From CBDUBH01 sp965365345 (lineage in GTDB: Bacteria; Bacteroidota; Ignavibacteria; Ignavibacteriales; SURF-24), in NCBI GenBank assembly GCA_965365345.1, contig CBDUBH010000102.1:1-11872 (forward strand): DNA of 11,872 bases. Reading direction: 5' to 3'. Positions 6,503 through 11,872 of the stretch are shown piece after piece. The notes under the pieces are model-generated. The model made no database searches, had not been told where the DNA came from, and worked only from the letters and a program-made list of their open reading frames with translations. Positions within the stretch are counted from its first letter, which is position 1. Each line of letters starts with the position of its first letter. A program made the position numbers and the translations under genes.

Positions 6503-7267
6503 ATGAAAATAAAAGAAGTAAAAATTTCAGTAACGGATTTAAATTTATATTACGATACAAAACAGGCATTAAAAAATATTACTCTTGATATTCCTGCAAA
6601 TAAAGTTACGGCTTTCATCGGACCTTCCGGCTGCGGAAAATCAACTTTTTTGCGCACGCTAAACAGAATGAATGATCTAATTGACAATGTTAAAATTACC
6701 GGCGATGTTGTAATTGATGGTGTTAACATTTACGAAAAAAATATTGATACGGTAAATCTTCGCAAAAGAGTTGGAATGGTTTTTCAAAAATCAAATTTAT
6801 TTCCTAAAACCATTTATGAAAATATTGTATTCGGACCAAAACTTAACGGATTAAAAGATAAAAAGAAACTTGATGAAATTGTTGAAAAAACTTGTACACA
6901 AGCAGCAATTTGGGATGAAGTAAAAGACAGATTGAACGAAAGCGCGTTAAGTTTAAGCGGCGGTCAGCAACAACGGCTTTGCATTGCACGTGCATTGGCA
7001 ATCGAGCCCGAAATAATTTTAATGGATGAACCCGCAAGCGCGCTTGATCCAATTTCAACGGCAAAGATTGAAGAATTGATTTTCGATTTGAAACAAAAAT
7101 ATTCCATCGTAATTGTAACTCACAATATGCAGCAGGCAGCAAGAGTAAGTGATTTTACGGCATTCTTTTATCTTGGCGAACTTGTTGAATATGACAAAAC
7201 AACAAAAATATTTATGAACCCGACAAAAAAACAAACGGAAGATTATGTAACCGGAAGATTCGGGTAA
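6503..7267 (+). CDS. pstB: PstB phosphate ABC transporter ATPase
   Basis: The ATPase that powers PstCA-mediated phosphate import. All motifs are present in 254 residues: Walker A GPSGCGKST (40-48), the PstB-typical RTLNRMNDL (51-59), Q-loop glutamine 95 in GMVFQKSNLFP, signature LSGGQQQR (151-158), Walker B IILMDEP (171-177), D-loop ALD (180-182) and switch histidine 207 in VTHNMQQA. The C-terminus LVEYDKTTKIFMNPTKKQTE is typical of PstB, and the length matches the family (about 250-260). It begins 4 bases after pstA and ends the pst transporter operon. The 142 bases that follow hold an octamer repeat and a promoter-like box rather than a terminator. Confidence 0.97.
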   Translation: MKIKEVKISVTDLNLYYDTKQALKNITLDIPANKVTAFIGPSGCGKSTFLRTLNRMNDLIDNVKITGDVVIDGVNIYEKNIDTVNLRKRVGMVFQKSNLFPKTIYENIVFGPKLNGLKDKKKLDEIVEKTCTQAAIWDEVKDRLNESALSLSGGQQQRLCIARALAIEPEIILMDEPASALDPISTAKIEELIFDLKQKYSIVIVTHNMQQAARVSDFTAFFYLGELVEYDKTTKIFMNPTKKQTEDYVTGRFG

Positions 7268-7305
7268 AAAGATTCAAAGATTGAAAGATTTAAAATTCAA
7301 AGATC
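7268..7305. repeat. Short degenerate octamer tandem repeat (AAAGATTN)
   Basis: Immediately after the pstB stop, AAAGATTC, AAAGATTG and AAAGATTT stand head to tail (7268-7291) with an exact 8-bp period, followed by two decayed 7-bp units (AAAATTC, AAAGATC). The 14-base core AAGATTCAAAGATT at 7269-7282 recurs in reverse complement at 405-418 before phnD, so this looks like a small interspersed motif rather than a local slip. No hairpin or terminator is evident. Confidence 0.55.
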
Positions 7306-7347
7306 ATCAAAAACATCATTTTTTAAAATTACATTCTGCTTTTTTGT

Positions 7348-7355
7348 TATCTTTG
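7348..7355 (+). promoter_or_regulatory. Candidate -7 promoter box (TAnnTTTG) for phoU
   Basis: TATCTTTG is identical to the box upstream of phnD and ends 54 bases before the phoU ATG. Together with the 142-bp gap after pstB it suggests phoU can be transcribed separately from pstSCAB, although readthrough is not excluded because no terminator is seen in the gap. A -33 TTTG is not clear. Confidence 0.4.
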
Positions 7356-7409
7356 AAAATTGGGCCAATAATTGATGCAGCAACAAAAAGATTTTTATAA
7401 AGGTGAAAA

Positions 7410-8138
7410 ATGGAAAGACATTTTGAACAGCAACTCGAAAAATTAAAAACAAGATTAATTAAAATGTGCAGTCTTGTTGAAGAACAAGTTGAATTTGCAA
7501 TTAAAGCCGTTATGGAAGATAACGATGAAATTGCAACTCTTGTTGTTGATCGCGATAAAAAAGTTGATAAATACGATCTTAAAGTAGATAAAATTTGTAT
7601 GAAATTATTTGCACTTCAACAGCCGGTTGCAATGGATTTACGTTTAATAATGTCTGCATTAACCATAAATAACAATCTCGAAAGAATGGGCGATCTTGCT
7701 ACAAAAATTGCACGCATTGTAAAACATATAAAAAACCAGAGAGATGTTTTGGATGCAGTAGAATTTGAAAAAGTTTCAAAATCAGCGCACGAAATGGTAC
7801 GGCTTTCAATTGATTCTTTTGTTGATGTAAATCCTAATCTGGCAAGAAAAGTTTTAGAAATGGATGATGATCTCGATGAAATGGTAAAACAAAATACTGT
7901 TAAACTTATTCAAATAATGAAAAATGATCCAAACAAAATTGAAAGCGCGCTTTATATTGATAGAATTTTGCAGAGTTTAGAAAGATTGGGCGATCACTCA
8001 ACAAACATTGCCGAAAATGTTTATTTCATTGCAGAAGCCGAAATGATAAAACACCGTTATGAAGAATTTAAAGCCAAAATAGCAGCAAATGAACAAACAA
8101 ATTCCGATGATGAAATTTCTGAAGATTCCGATGAATAA
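7410..8138 (+). CDS. phoU: PhoU phosphate transport/signalling regulator
   Basis: A cytoplasmic helical protein that restrains Pst transport and represses Pho signalling when phosphate is ample, through contacts with PstB and the PhoR kinase in studied bacteria. The 242 residues contain two PhoU repeats, each with the metal-binding-type motif E-R-x-G-D: ERMGD at 91-95 (in NNLERMGDLATKIAR) and ERLGD at 191-195 (in SLERLGDHSTNIAEN). The first also carries the conserved ALQQPVAMDLRLIMSAL stretch (68-84). The tail from about 230 is a short acidic run (SDDEISEDSDE). The ATG has a good AAAGGTG site at 7399-7405. It follows pstB as in many Pst operons and converges on the TetR gene with only 3 bases between stops. 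Confidence 0.95.
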   Translation: MERHFEQQLEKLKTRLIKMCSLVEEQVEFAIKAVMEDNDEIATLVVDRDKKVDKYDLKVDKICMKLFALQQPVAMDLRLIMSALTINNNLERMGDLATKIARIVKHIKNQRDVLDAVEFEKVSKSAHEMVRLSIDSFVDVNPNLARKVLEMDDDLDEMVKQNTVKLIQIMKNDPNKIESALYIDRILQSLERLGDHSTNIAENVYFIAEAEMIKHRYEEFKAKIAANEQTNSDDEISEDSDE

Positions 8139-8141
8139 ATT

Positions 8142-8732
8142 TTAAGTTATTTGTACAATAAAAAAATCAATCAGAAAATTCCTGAATTTTTTAATTTCAT
8201 CATCTGAATGAAAACCGGATTTTATCTTTTTTGAAAAATAAAAATTCCATGTTTGAAAAATGAAATACTCGGCAACTTTGGAATTTAATTGTTTTTTATT
8301 TAACTGATTTTTCAAAAACGAAATAAAAATCTCATTTTCTTTATTGAAAAAAACTTTTAATAATTCAGGATAATATTCATCAAAGTTATTTTGCAGTGGA
8401 TCATTTTGAAAAGAGTTTATCAGAATTTCATTTAGCAAAATAAATTTTTCACTGAAATTTCTTTTAAGTTCAATAAATTTTTCGAGTTTTGTTTTAAACT
8501 CAATATCATGTTCGTTAAAAATTCCGGAAATTTCATCGGAAAATTTTTCAATTTCATTTCGCAAAACTTCGTTAAAAATTTCTTCTTTTGATGGAAAATA
8601 GTGATAAATCGTAGCTTTCCCTATTCTTAAATCCCGCGCAATTTCTTCAATGGAAGTTTTTTTTAAGCCGTGTCTTACAAATCTGCGCTGTGCGGCTTTA
8701 ATAATTAATGATCTTTTAGGGTTATTTTTCAT
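8142..8732 (-). CDS. TetR/AcrR-family transcriptional regulator
   Basis: A 196-residue one-component repressor-type protein. The N-terminal DNA-binding domain is clear: AAQRRFVRHGLKKTSIEEIA (13-32), then the recognition region with IGKATIYHYFPSKEEIF (37-53), the signature of TetR helix-turn-helix domains. The C-terminal part (about 60-196) is helical and rich in Phe/Lys/Glu/Asn, as for a ligand-binding and dimerisation domain, but matches no subfamily I can name, so the ligand is unknown. The gene is convergent with phoU and divergent from the PpiD-like gene, sharing a 134-bp intergenic region; TetR proteins often regulate themselves and the divergent neighbour, which is inference here. On the minus strand TATCTTTA (plus 8752-8759) is one mismatch from TAnnTTTG and could be its promoter. 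Confidence 0.88.
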   Translation of the reverse strand: MKNNPKRSLIIKAAQRRFVRHGLKKTSIEEIARDLRIGKATIYHYFPSKEEIFNEVLRNEIEKFSDEISGIFNEHDIEFKTKLEKFIELKRNFSEKFILLNEILINSFQNDPLQNNFDEYYPELLKVFFNKENEIFISFLKNQLNKKQLNSKVAEYFIFQTWNFYFSKKIKSGFHSDDEIKKFRNFLIDFFIVQIT

Positions 8733-8782
8733 AAATTAAAAATCGTTTTAATAAAGATAATCAAAAATCAAAAATAAAAAGT

Positions 8783-8820
8783 AATTGCATTATATTATAT
8801 TTGTGCCTAAATTTGCAATT
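8783..8820. promoter_or_regulatory. Candidate operator: 7-bp inverted repeat straddling the ppiD-like promoter
   Basis: AATTGCA (8783-8789) and TGCAATT (8814-8820) are exact reverse complements whose centres are 31 bp apart, close to three helical turns. The TATATTTG box lies midway between them. The position between a TetR gene and its divergent neighbour would suit an operator, but spaced half-sites this far apart are unusual for TetR proteins, which normally bind compact palindromes. Confidence 0.3.
8796..8803 (+). promoter_or_regulatory. Candidate -7 promoter box (TAnnTTTG) for the PpiD-like gene
   Basis: TATATTTG fits the TAnnTTTG consensus and would place transcription start near 8808-8811, giving a leader of about 55-60 bases before the ATG at 8867. 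This also argues against translation starting at the upstream TTG (8801), which would lie at or before the transcript's 5' end. No clear -33 TTTG is seen. Confidence 0.4.
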
Positions 8821-8850
8821 CCGATATTCTACAAAAAATTATGATTATTT

Positions 8851-8856
8851 AGGAGG
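8851..8856 (+). promoter_or_regulatory. Strong Shine-Dalgarno that sets the PpiD-like start
   Basis: AGGAGG is a full anti-16S match ten bases before ATG 8867 and is the strongest ribosome-binding site in the window; most other genes here have weak ones. It selects 8867 rather than the in-frame TTG at 8801 or the ATGs at 8873 and 8876. Confidence 0.8.
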
Positions 8857-8866
8857 CTATATAATT

Positions 8867-10957
8867 ATGGCTATGATGGCCAAGATGAGGAGTTTAGCTC
8901 CGGCGTTTATAATAACAGTTGGTGTGTTATTTGTACTTTTTATGGTAATTTCTGATTCAAAACTCGGTGAAATTTTCGGTAGACAAAGCCAAATCCTAGG
9001 CGAAGTTAACGGAGAAGAAATTACATATCAAGAATACCAAAATCTTTTGGATCAGGCACGTGAAATTCAAAAAGCCCAAACCGGCACTGATGTTGAAGAA
9101 GAATTTATGGATCAATTTAATGATCAGGTTTGGGAAACAGTTGTAAATCAGAAATTAATTCAAGAGCAAATAGATGAATTCGGATTGAAAGTTTCCGATG
9201 AAGAAGTTGCCGATGAAATTTTTGGTCCTGCACCGCCGGATTTTTTAAGAAGACAATTTATTGATTCAACCGGAAGATTTAACAGAGCGCTTTACGAAAA
9301 TACTTTGAGAAATCAAGATCAGCAAATAAAACTTGCTATTGAAGAACAAGTAAGGCAGCAGCTTTTAAATGAAAAATTGCAAAGTTATCTTTCCGCATCT
9401 TTGGCTGTAAGCGAAGCTGAACTTCAAAACAGATTTAAAGAAGAAAATATAAGAATGAACGCGGAATACGTTGTTGTTGATGTAAATGCAATTTCAGATT
9501 CCGGAATTGCTGTTTCTGAAAGCGATCTTAAAAATTATTACGATAATAATTTAGATAGATTCAAAGTTGTTCCGCAAAGAAAAATTAAATATGTTTTCTT
9601 TTCAAGAGCAGCAACGGGTGAAGATACAACAAGAGTAGTTAAAACTCTTCAAAATGTTTATGATAGATTAAGTAAAGATACTTCAAGTTTCGCTTCGTAT
9701 TCTGATATTTATTCGGAAGTTCCATATTCAATTGATACTTTAACTGCAGACCAACTTTCACCTGAAGCAGTTTCAGCGCTTGCAAATGCTCAAACAGGAA
9801 GCGTTGTCGGTCCGGTTCAATCATTTGGCGGATACGCAATTTATAAATTAAGAGCAAAAGTTTCAGGAAATGAAACTTTCGCAAGAGCATCTCATATTTT
9901 AGTGCCGCTTAACAATAATGATCAGGCAGCTTTGGAACAAGCAAATAAGCTTTATGAAGAATTAACTTCAGGCGGAGCGGATTTTGCTAAAGTTGCAAAA
10001 GAAAGATCTACTGATTTCGGAAGCGCAAGAAGAGGCGGCGATTTAGGCTGGTTCAGAAAAGGTCAAATGGTACCTGAATTTGAAAAAGCCGTGTTTGAAG
10101 GAAAAGTCGGCGATATTCAAAAACCGATCAAAACAAATTACGGTTATCATATCGTAAAAGTTACAGGAAAAACATCAGATAAATTTGTTGTCGAAAGTAT
10201 TGTTAACGCTGTAAAAGCTTCTGCAACAACATCTGACAGAGCTTTCCAGACTGCAAACGATTTTGCATATATGGCAGATAAAGAAGGATTTGAATCTCAA
10301 GCGCAAGGAATGGGATACAAAATTCAGGAATCTCTTCCTTTTACAAAAGAAGCAAATTCAGTTCCGGGAATTCCGGGGACAAAAAATTTGGTAAGTTTTG
10401 CTTTTGATAATGATCTGAATGACGTTGGCGATGTTTTCAAAACTCCAACCGGATATGTTGTAGCAAAAGTTTCAGAAATTACAAAAGCAGGATTCAAACA
10501 ATTTGATGAAGTAAAAGAAAATTTGCGTCCTCAGGTAATTCGCGAAAAGAAATTTGAAAAAGCACAACAAATTGCTGCGCAAATTAAACAGCAAGCGCAA
10601 AACGGAAATTCATTGCAACAAGCTGCATCAAGATTTCCATCAGCAACTTATCACAATGAAAATTCATTTACTGTAAGTCAAGGAGTGCAAAATTTAGGTC
10701 GCGATTATGCATTTGGAAAAACCGCTTTGGAAACTTCCGTAAATAAAATTTCAGATCCGGTAAAAGGATTGAAAGGTTATTATCTTGTTAAAGTTAATGA
10801 ACGTACAAATTTTGATGAGAATGCTTACAAAATTCAAAGAAATACTTTAAGAGATAATATGCTTCAGCAAAAAAGACAAACCATGTTCAATCAATGGCTT
10901 GCTCAAATTCGCAAAGAGGCAGACATAAAAGATTATCGCTGGAAATTTTTCAGATAG
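8867..10957 (+). CDS. ppiD: PpiD/SurA-like membrane-anchored peptidyl-prolyl isomerase (parvulin)
   Basis: A 696-residue foldase expected to be anchored in the inner membrane with its bulk in the periplasm, catalysing proline cis-trans isomerisation and chaperoning envelope proteins. A short cytoplasmic N-terminus (MAMMAKMRS) precedes one membrane helix (about 11-29). A SurA_N-like helical region (about 40-210) opens with the ILGEVNGEEITYQEYQNLL segment. A parvulin domain spans about 338-434, starting FARASHILVPL, with GGDLGWFRKGQMVPEFE inside and NYGYHIVKV at the end; His343 and His428 are the conserved parvulin histidines, so activity is plausible. Flanking segments (about 232-335 and after 600) look like degenerate parvulin or PpiD C-terminal regions. 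E. coli PpiD is 623 residues with similar order. ATG 8867 is chosen for its AGGAGG site; an in-frame TTG at 8801 would add 22 poorly supported residues before the anchor. Confidence 0.9.
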   Translation: MAMMAKMRSLAPAFIITVGVLFVLFMVISDSKLGEIFGRQSQILGEVNGEEITYQEYQNLLDQAREIQKAQTGTDVEEEFMDQFNDQVWETVVNQKLIQEQIDEFGLKVSDEEVADEIFGPAPPDFLRRQFIDSTGRFNRALYENTLRNQDQQIKLAIEEQVRQQLLNEKLQSYLSASLAVSEAELQNRFKEENIRMNAEYVVVDVNAISDSGIAVSESDLKNYYDNNLDRFKVVPQRKIKYVFFSRAATGEDTTRVVKTLQNVYDRLSKDTSSFASYSDIYSEVPYSIDTLTADQLSPEAVSALANAQTGSVVGPVQSFGGYAIYKLRAKVSGNETFARASHILVPLNNNDQAALEQANKLYEELTSGGADFAKVAKERSTDFGSARRGGDLGWFRKGQMVPEFEKAVFEGKVGDIQKPIKTNYGYHIVKVTGKTSDKFVVESIVNAVKASATTSDRAFQTANDFAYMADKEGFESQAQGMGYKIQESLPFTKEANSVPGIPGTKNLVSFAFDNDLNDVGDVFKTPTGYVVAKVSEITKAGFKQFDEVKENLRPQVIREKKFEKAQQIAAQIKQQAQNGNSLQQAASRFPSATYHNENSFTVSQGVQNLGRDYAFGKTALETSVNKISDPVKGLKGYYLVKVNERTNFDENAYKIQRNTLRDNMLQQKRQTMFNQWLAQIRKEADIKDYRWKFFR

Positions 10958-10980
10958 AATTTCAAGAAAATAATGATCAG

Positions 10981-11013
10981 AAAAAGCCGTTACAAATTAA
11001 GTGACGGCTTTTT
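10981..11013 (+). terminator. Intrinsic terminator after the PpiD-like gene
   Basis: AAAAAGCCGTTAC (10981-10993) pairs with GTGACGGCTTTTT (11001-11013) to form a 13-bp stem with one G.U pair and a 7-base loop, running into a T-tract. It begins 23 bases after the stop codon. It marks the PpiD-like gene as a single-gene transcript and separates it from the outer-membrane-type gene. Confidence 0.88.
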
Positions 11014-11058
11014 TATTTTAAAATATTTTGCTTAATTGAGTAAAAAGAATTCTGAAAT

Positions 11059-11781
11059 ATGAAATTTAAGATCATAATTTTCATTTTTTTAATTTGCGCT
11101 ACCGGAAAAATTTTTCCACAATATGAAACGGGAAATTTAAGTTTTGGATTTAACGCAAGTTACATAACCACAGCGCGGATGTTTCTAAATCCGGAATCGG
11201 AAAATTTTGATCTACGTAACCGTGGAATTGATGTTGAAGATATTTACGGATATTCTGCCGATCTGCGTTACGCAATTTCAAGCAGAATTATTTTAGGATT
11301 AAATGTTGATCTGATTGAAAAAACTTTGAATCTGCCAAATCTTTTGGCAAACACATCCGAAGGATTAAGATCAATTGGTGTTGATGATGGTTTCAGATTA
11401 ATTCCTGTTGAACTTACGGTTTACTATTTTCTTCCATTTTCAACCGATAAATTCAAATTTATGATGGGTGGAGGTGCAGGTTATTATTACGGGAAATTTA
11501 TCAGAAAATTAAATGAAGATCTGATTGAAAGCGAAAATAAAGAATTTTCATACGGAATTCATGTTGCGGTTTCTATGGATTATTTAATTTCCAAAATGAT
11601 TGCGATCCGCACCGAAATGAAATTCCGCGATCCACAATATACAACTACAAATACCTATAAATCGCGGGAAGTTGAAAACGAAGGACGACCGGTTTTACTT
11701 TTAAACGATAGTTTCAGAACAAAAATTAATGTTGATGGAGTAAGTTTTTCTATTGGCGCAGTAATTCATTTCGATCTTTAA
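11059..11781 (+). CDS. Exported protein, probable outer-membrane beta-barrel
   Basis: A 240-residue protein with an N-terminal signal peptide: MKFK, a hydrophobic core to about residue 14, and a likely cleavage near the GKIFPQ segment (about 16-21). The mature part alternates hydrophobic and polar residues with many aromatics and glycines: GNLSFGFNASYITT, SADLRYAISSRIILGLNVDL, VELTVYYFLPFS, FKFMMGGGAGYYYGKF and, at the end, FSIGAVIHFDL. This pattern suggests about eight to ten amphipathic strands of a small outer-membrane barrel, though the specific family is not recognised. It has no strong ribosome-binding site. The upstream gap contains the previous gene's terminator; the downstream shikimate kinase starts 21 bases after its stop and may be cotranscribed. 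Cargo or role is unknown. Confidence 0.7.
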   Translation: MKFKIIIFIFLICATGKIFPQYETGNLSFGFNASYITTARMFLNPESENFDLRNRGIDVEDIYGYSADLRYAISSRIILGLNVDLIEKTLNLPNLLANTSEGLRSIGVDDGFRLIPVELTVYYFLPFSTDKFKFMMGGGAGYYYGKFIRKLNEDLIESENKEFSYGIHVAVSMDYLISKMIAIRTEMKFRDPQYTTTNTYKSREVENEGRPVLLLNDSFRTKINVDGVSFSIGAVIHFDL

Positions 11782-11802
11782 AATCATTCAGGAAAAATCC
11801 TT

Positions 11803-11872
11803 ATGCAAAAAAATATCATTTACTTGAACGGATTTATGGGCTCGGGAAAAAGCACGATCGGACCGATTCTTG
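11803..11872 (+). CDS. aroK: Partial gene: shikimate kinase N-terminus
   Basis: The first 23 codons of a gene cut by the right edge. They read MQKNIIYLNGFMGSGKSTIG followed by PIL: a first beta strand, then the Walker A P-loop GFMGSGKST at residues 10-18. The IYLxGFMGSGKSTIGPIL arrangement is characteristic of shikimate kinase (AroK/AroL), which phosphorylates shikimate in the chorismate pathway for aromatic amino acids in the cytoplasm. An AGGA site at 11790-11793 lies nine bases before the ATG. With so few residues another small P-loop kinase such as gluconokinase remains possible. It may form a transcript with the preceding outer-membrane-type gene, 21 bases away. Confidence 0.78.
   Translation, partial: MQKNIIYLNGFMGSGKSTIGPIL

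Noticed and set aside
6843..7142. Minus-strand 99-residue frame inside pstB
   Set aside because: Antisense to intact, highly conserved PstB motifs; composition is typical of a shadow frame.
8175..8190. AAAATTC/GAATTTT dyad as a phoU terminator
   Set aside because: It lies inside the TetR coding region, is AT-only with a 2-base loop if fully paired, and is not followed by a convincing T-tract.
8801..8866. In-frame upstream TTG start giving 22 extra residues on the PpiD-like protein
   Set aside because: The stretch has no typical N-terminal features, overlaps the candidate promoter box, and lies before a strong AGGAGG correctly placed for ATG 8867, whose product begins with a normal cytoplasmic tail and anchor helix.
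9639..9890. Minus-strand 83-residue frame inside the PpiD-like gene
   Set aside because: Shadow frame with a Leu/Lys/Arg-rich product and no initiation signal.
1..11872. CRISPR array, insertion sequence, phage or defence system
   Set aside because: No regularly spaced repeats with unique spacers, no transposase or integrase, and no nuclease or toxin-type proteins. All complete genes are transport, regulation, folding or envelope functions with uniform codon use.

Overview
The window is AT-rich and Gram-negative in character, most like a member of the Bacteroidota/Chlorobiota/Ignavibacteriota (FCB) group. This rests on the A/T-loaded codon use, candidate promoters of the TAnnTTTG type (TATCTTTG at 459-466 and 7348-7355, TATATTTG at 8796-8803), mostly weak Shine-Dalgarno sequences, a PpiD/SurA-type membrane-anchored foldase and a small outer-membrane-type protein. 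The lineage is inferred; there is no rRNA or other decisive marker here.

Layout. (1) 1-180, minus: 5' part of a small membrane-protein gene. (2) 181-515: intergenic, with a degenerate interspersed repeat, AT-rich hairpins and a candidate promoter. (3) 516-3287, plus: a tight phnD-phnC-phnE operon, a PhnD/PtxB-type phosphonate/phosphite/phosphate ABC importer, closed by a good intrinsic terminator at 3317-3340. (4) 3288-3546: regulatory gap with a candidate 11-bp-phased PHO-box-like repeat and a perfect inverted repeat. (5) 3547-7267, plus: pstS-pstC-pstA-pstB, the high-affinity phosphate ABC importer, followed after 142 bp by phoU (7410-8138), which has its own candidate promoter. (6) 8142-8732, minus: a TetR-family regulator converging on phoU with 3 bp between stops. 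(7) 8867-10957, plus: a PpiD-like peptidyl-prolyl isomerase divergent from the TetR gene, with a terminator at 10981-11013. (8) 11059-11781, plus: an exported, probably beta-barrel protein. (9) 11803 to the right edge: the start of a shikimate kinase gene.

How the genes work together. The first 8 kb is a phosphorus-acquisition island. PstS captures phosphate, PstC/PstA form the channel, PstB supplies ATP hydrolysis, and PhoU links transporter activity to phosphate signalling. Beside it is a second importer of the PhnDCE type without C-P lyase or phosphonatase genes in view, so its substrate is open: phosphate, phosphite or a phosphonate. Period-11 TTAA-containing direct repeats lie upstream of both phnD and pstS, which suggests a shared phosphate-starvation regulator; this is inference. 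The last 4 kb is housekeeping envelope and metabolism.

I found no CRISPR array, insertion sequence, tRNA, rRNA, phage gene or clearly novel multi-gene system. The points most worth a second look are the phased repeats before the two transport operons, the long N-terminal extension of PhnE, the interspersed repeat elements, and the architecture of the TetR/PpiD divergent promoter.
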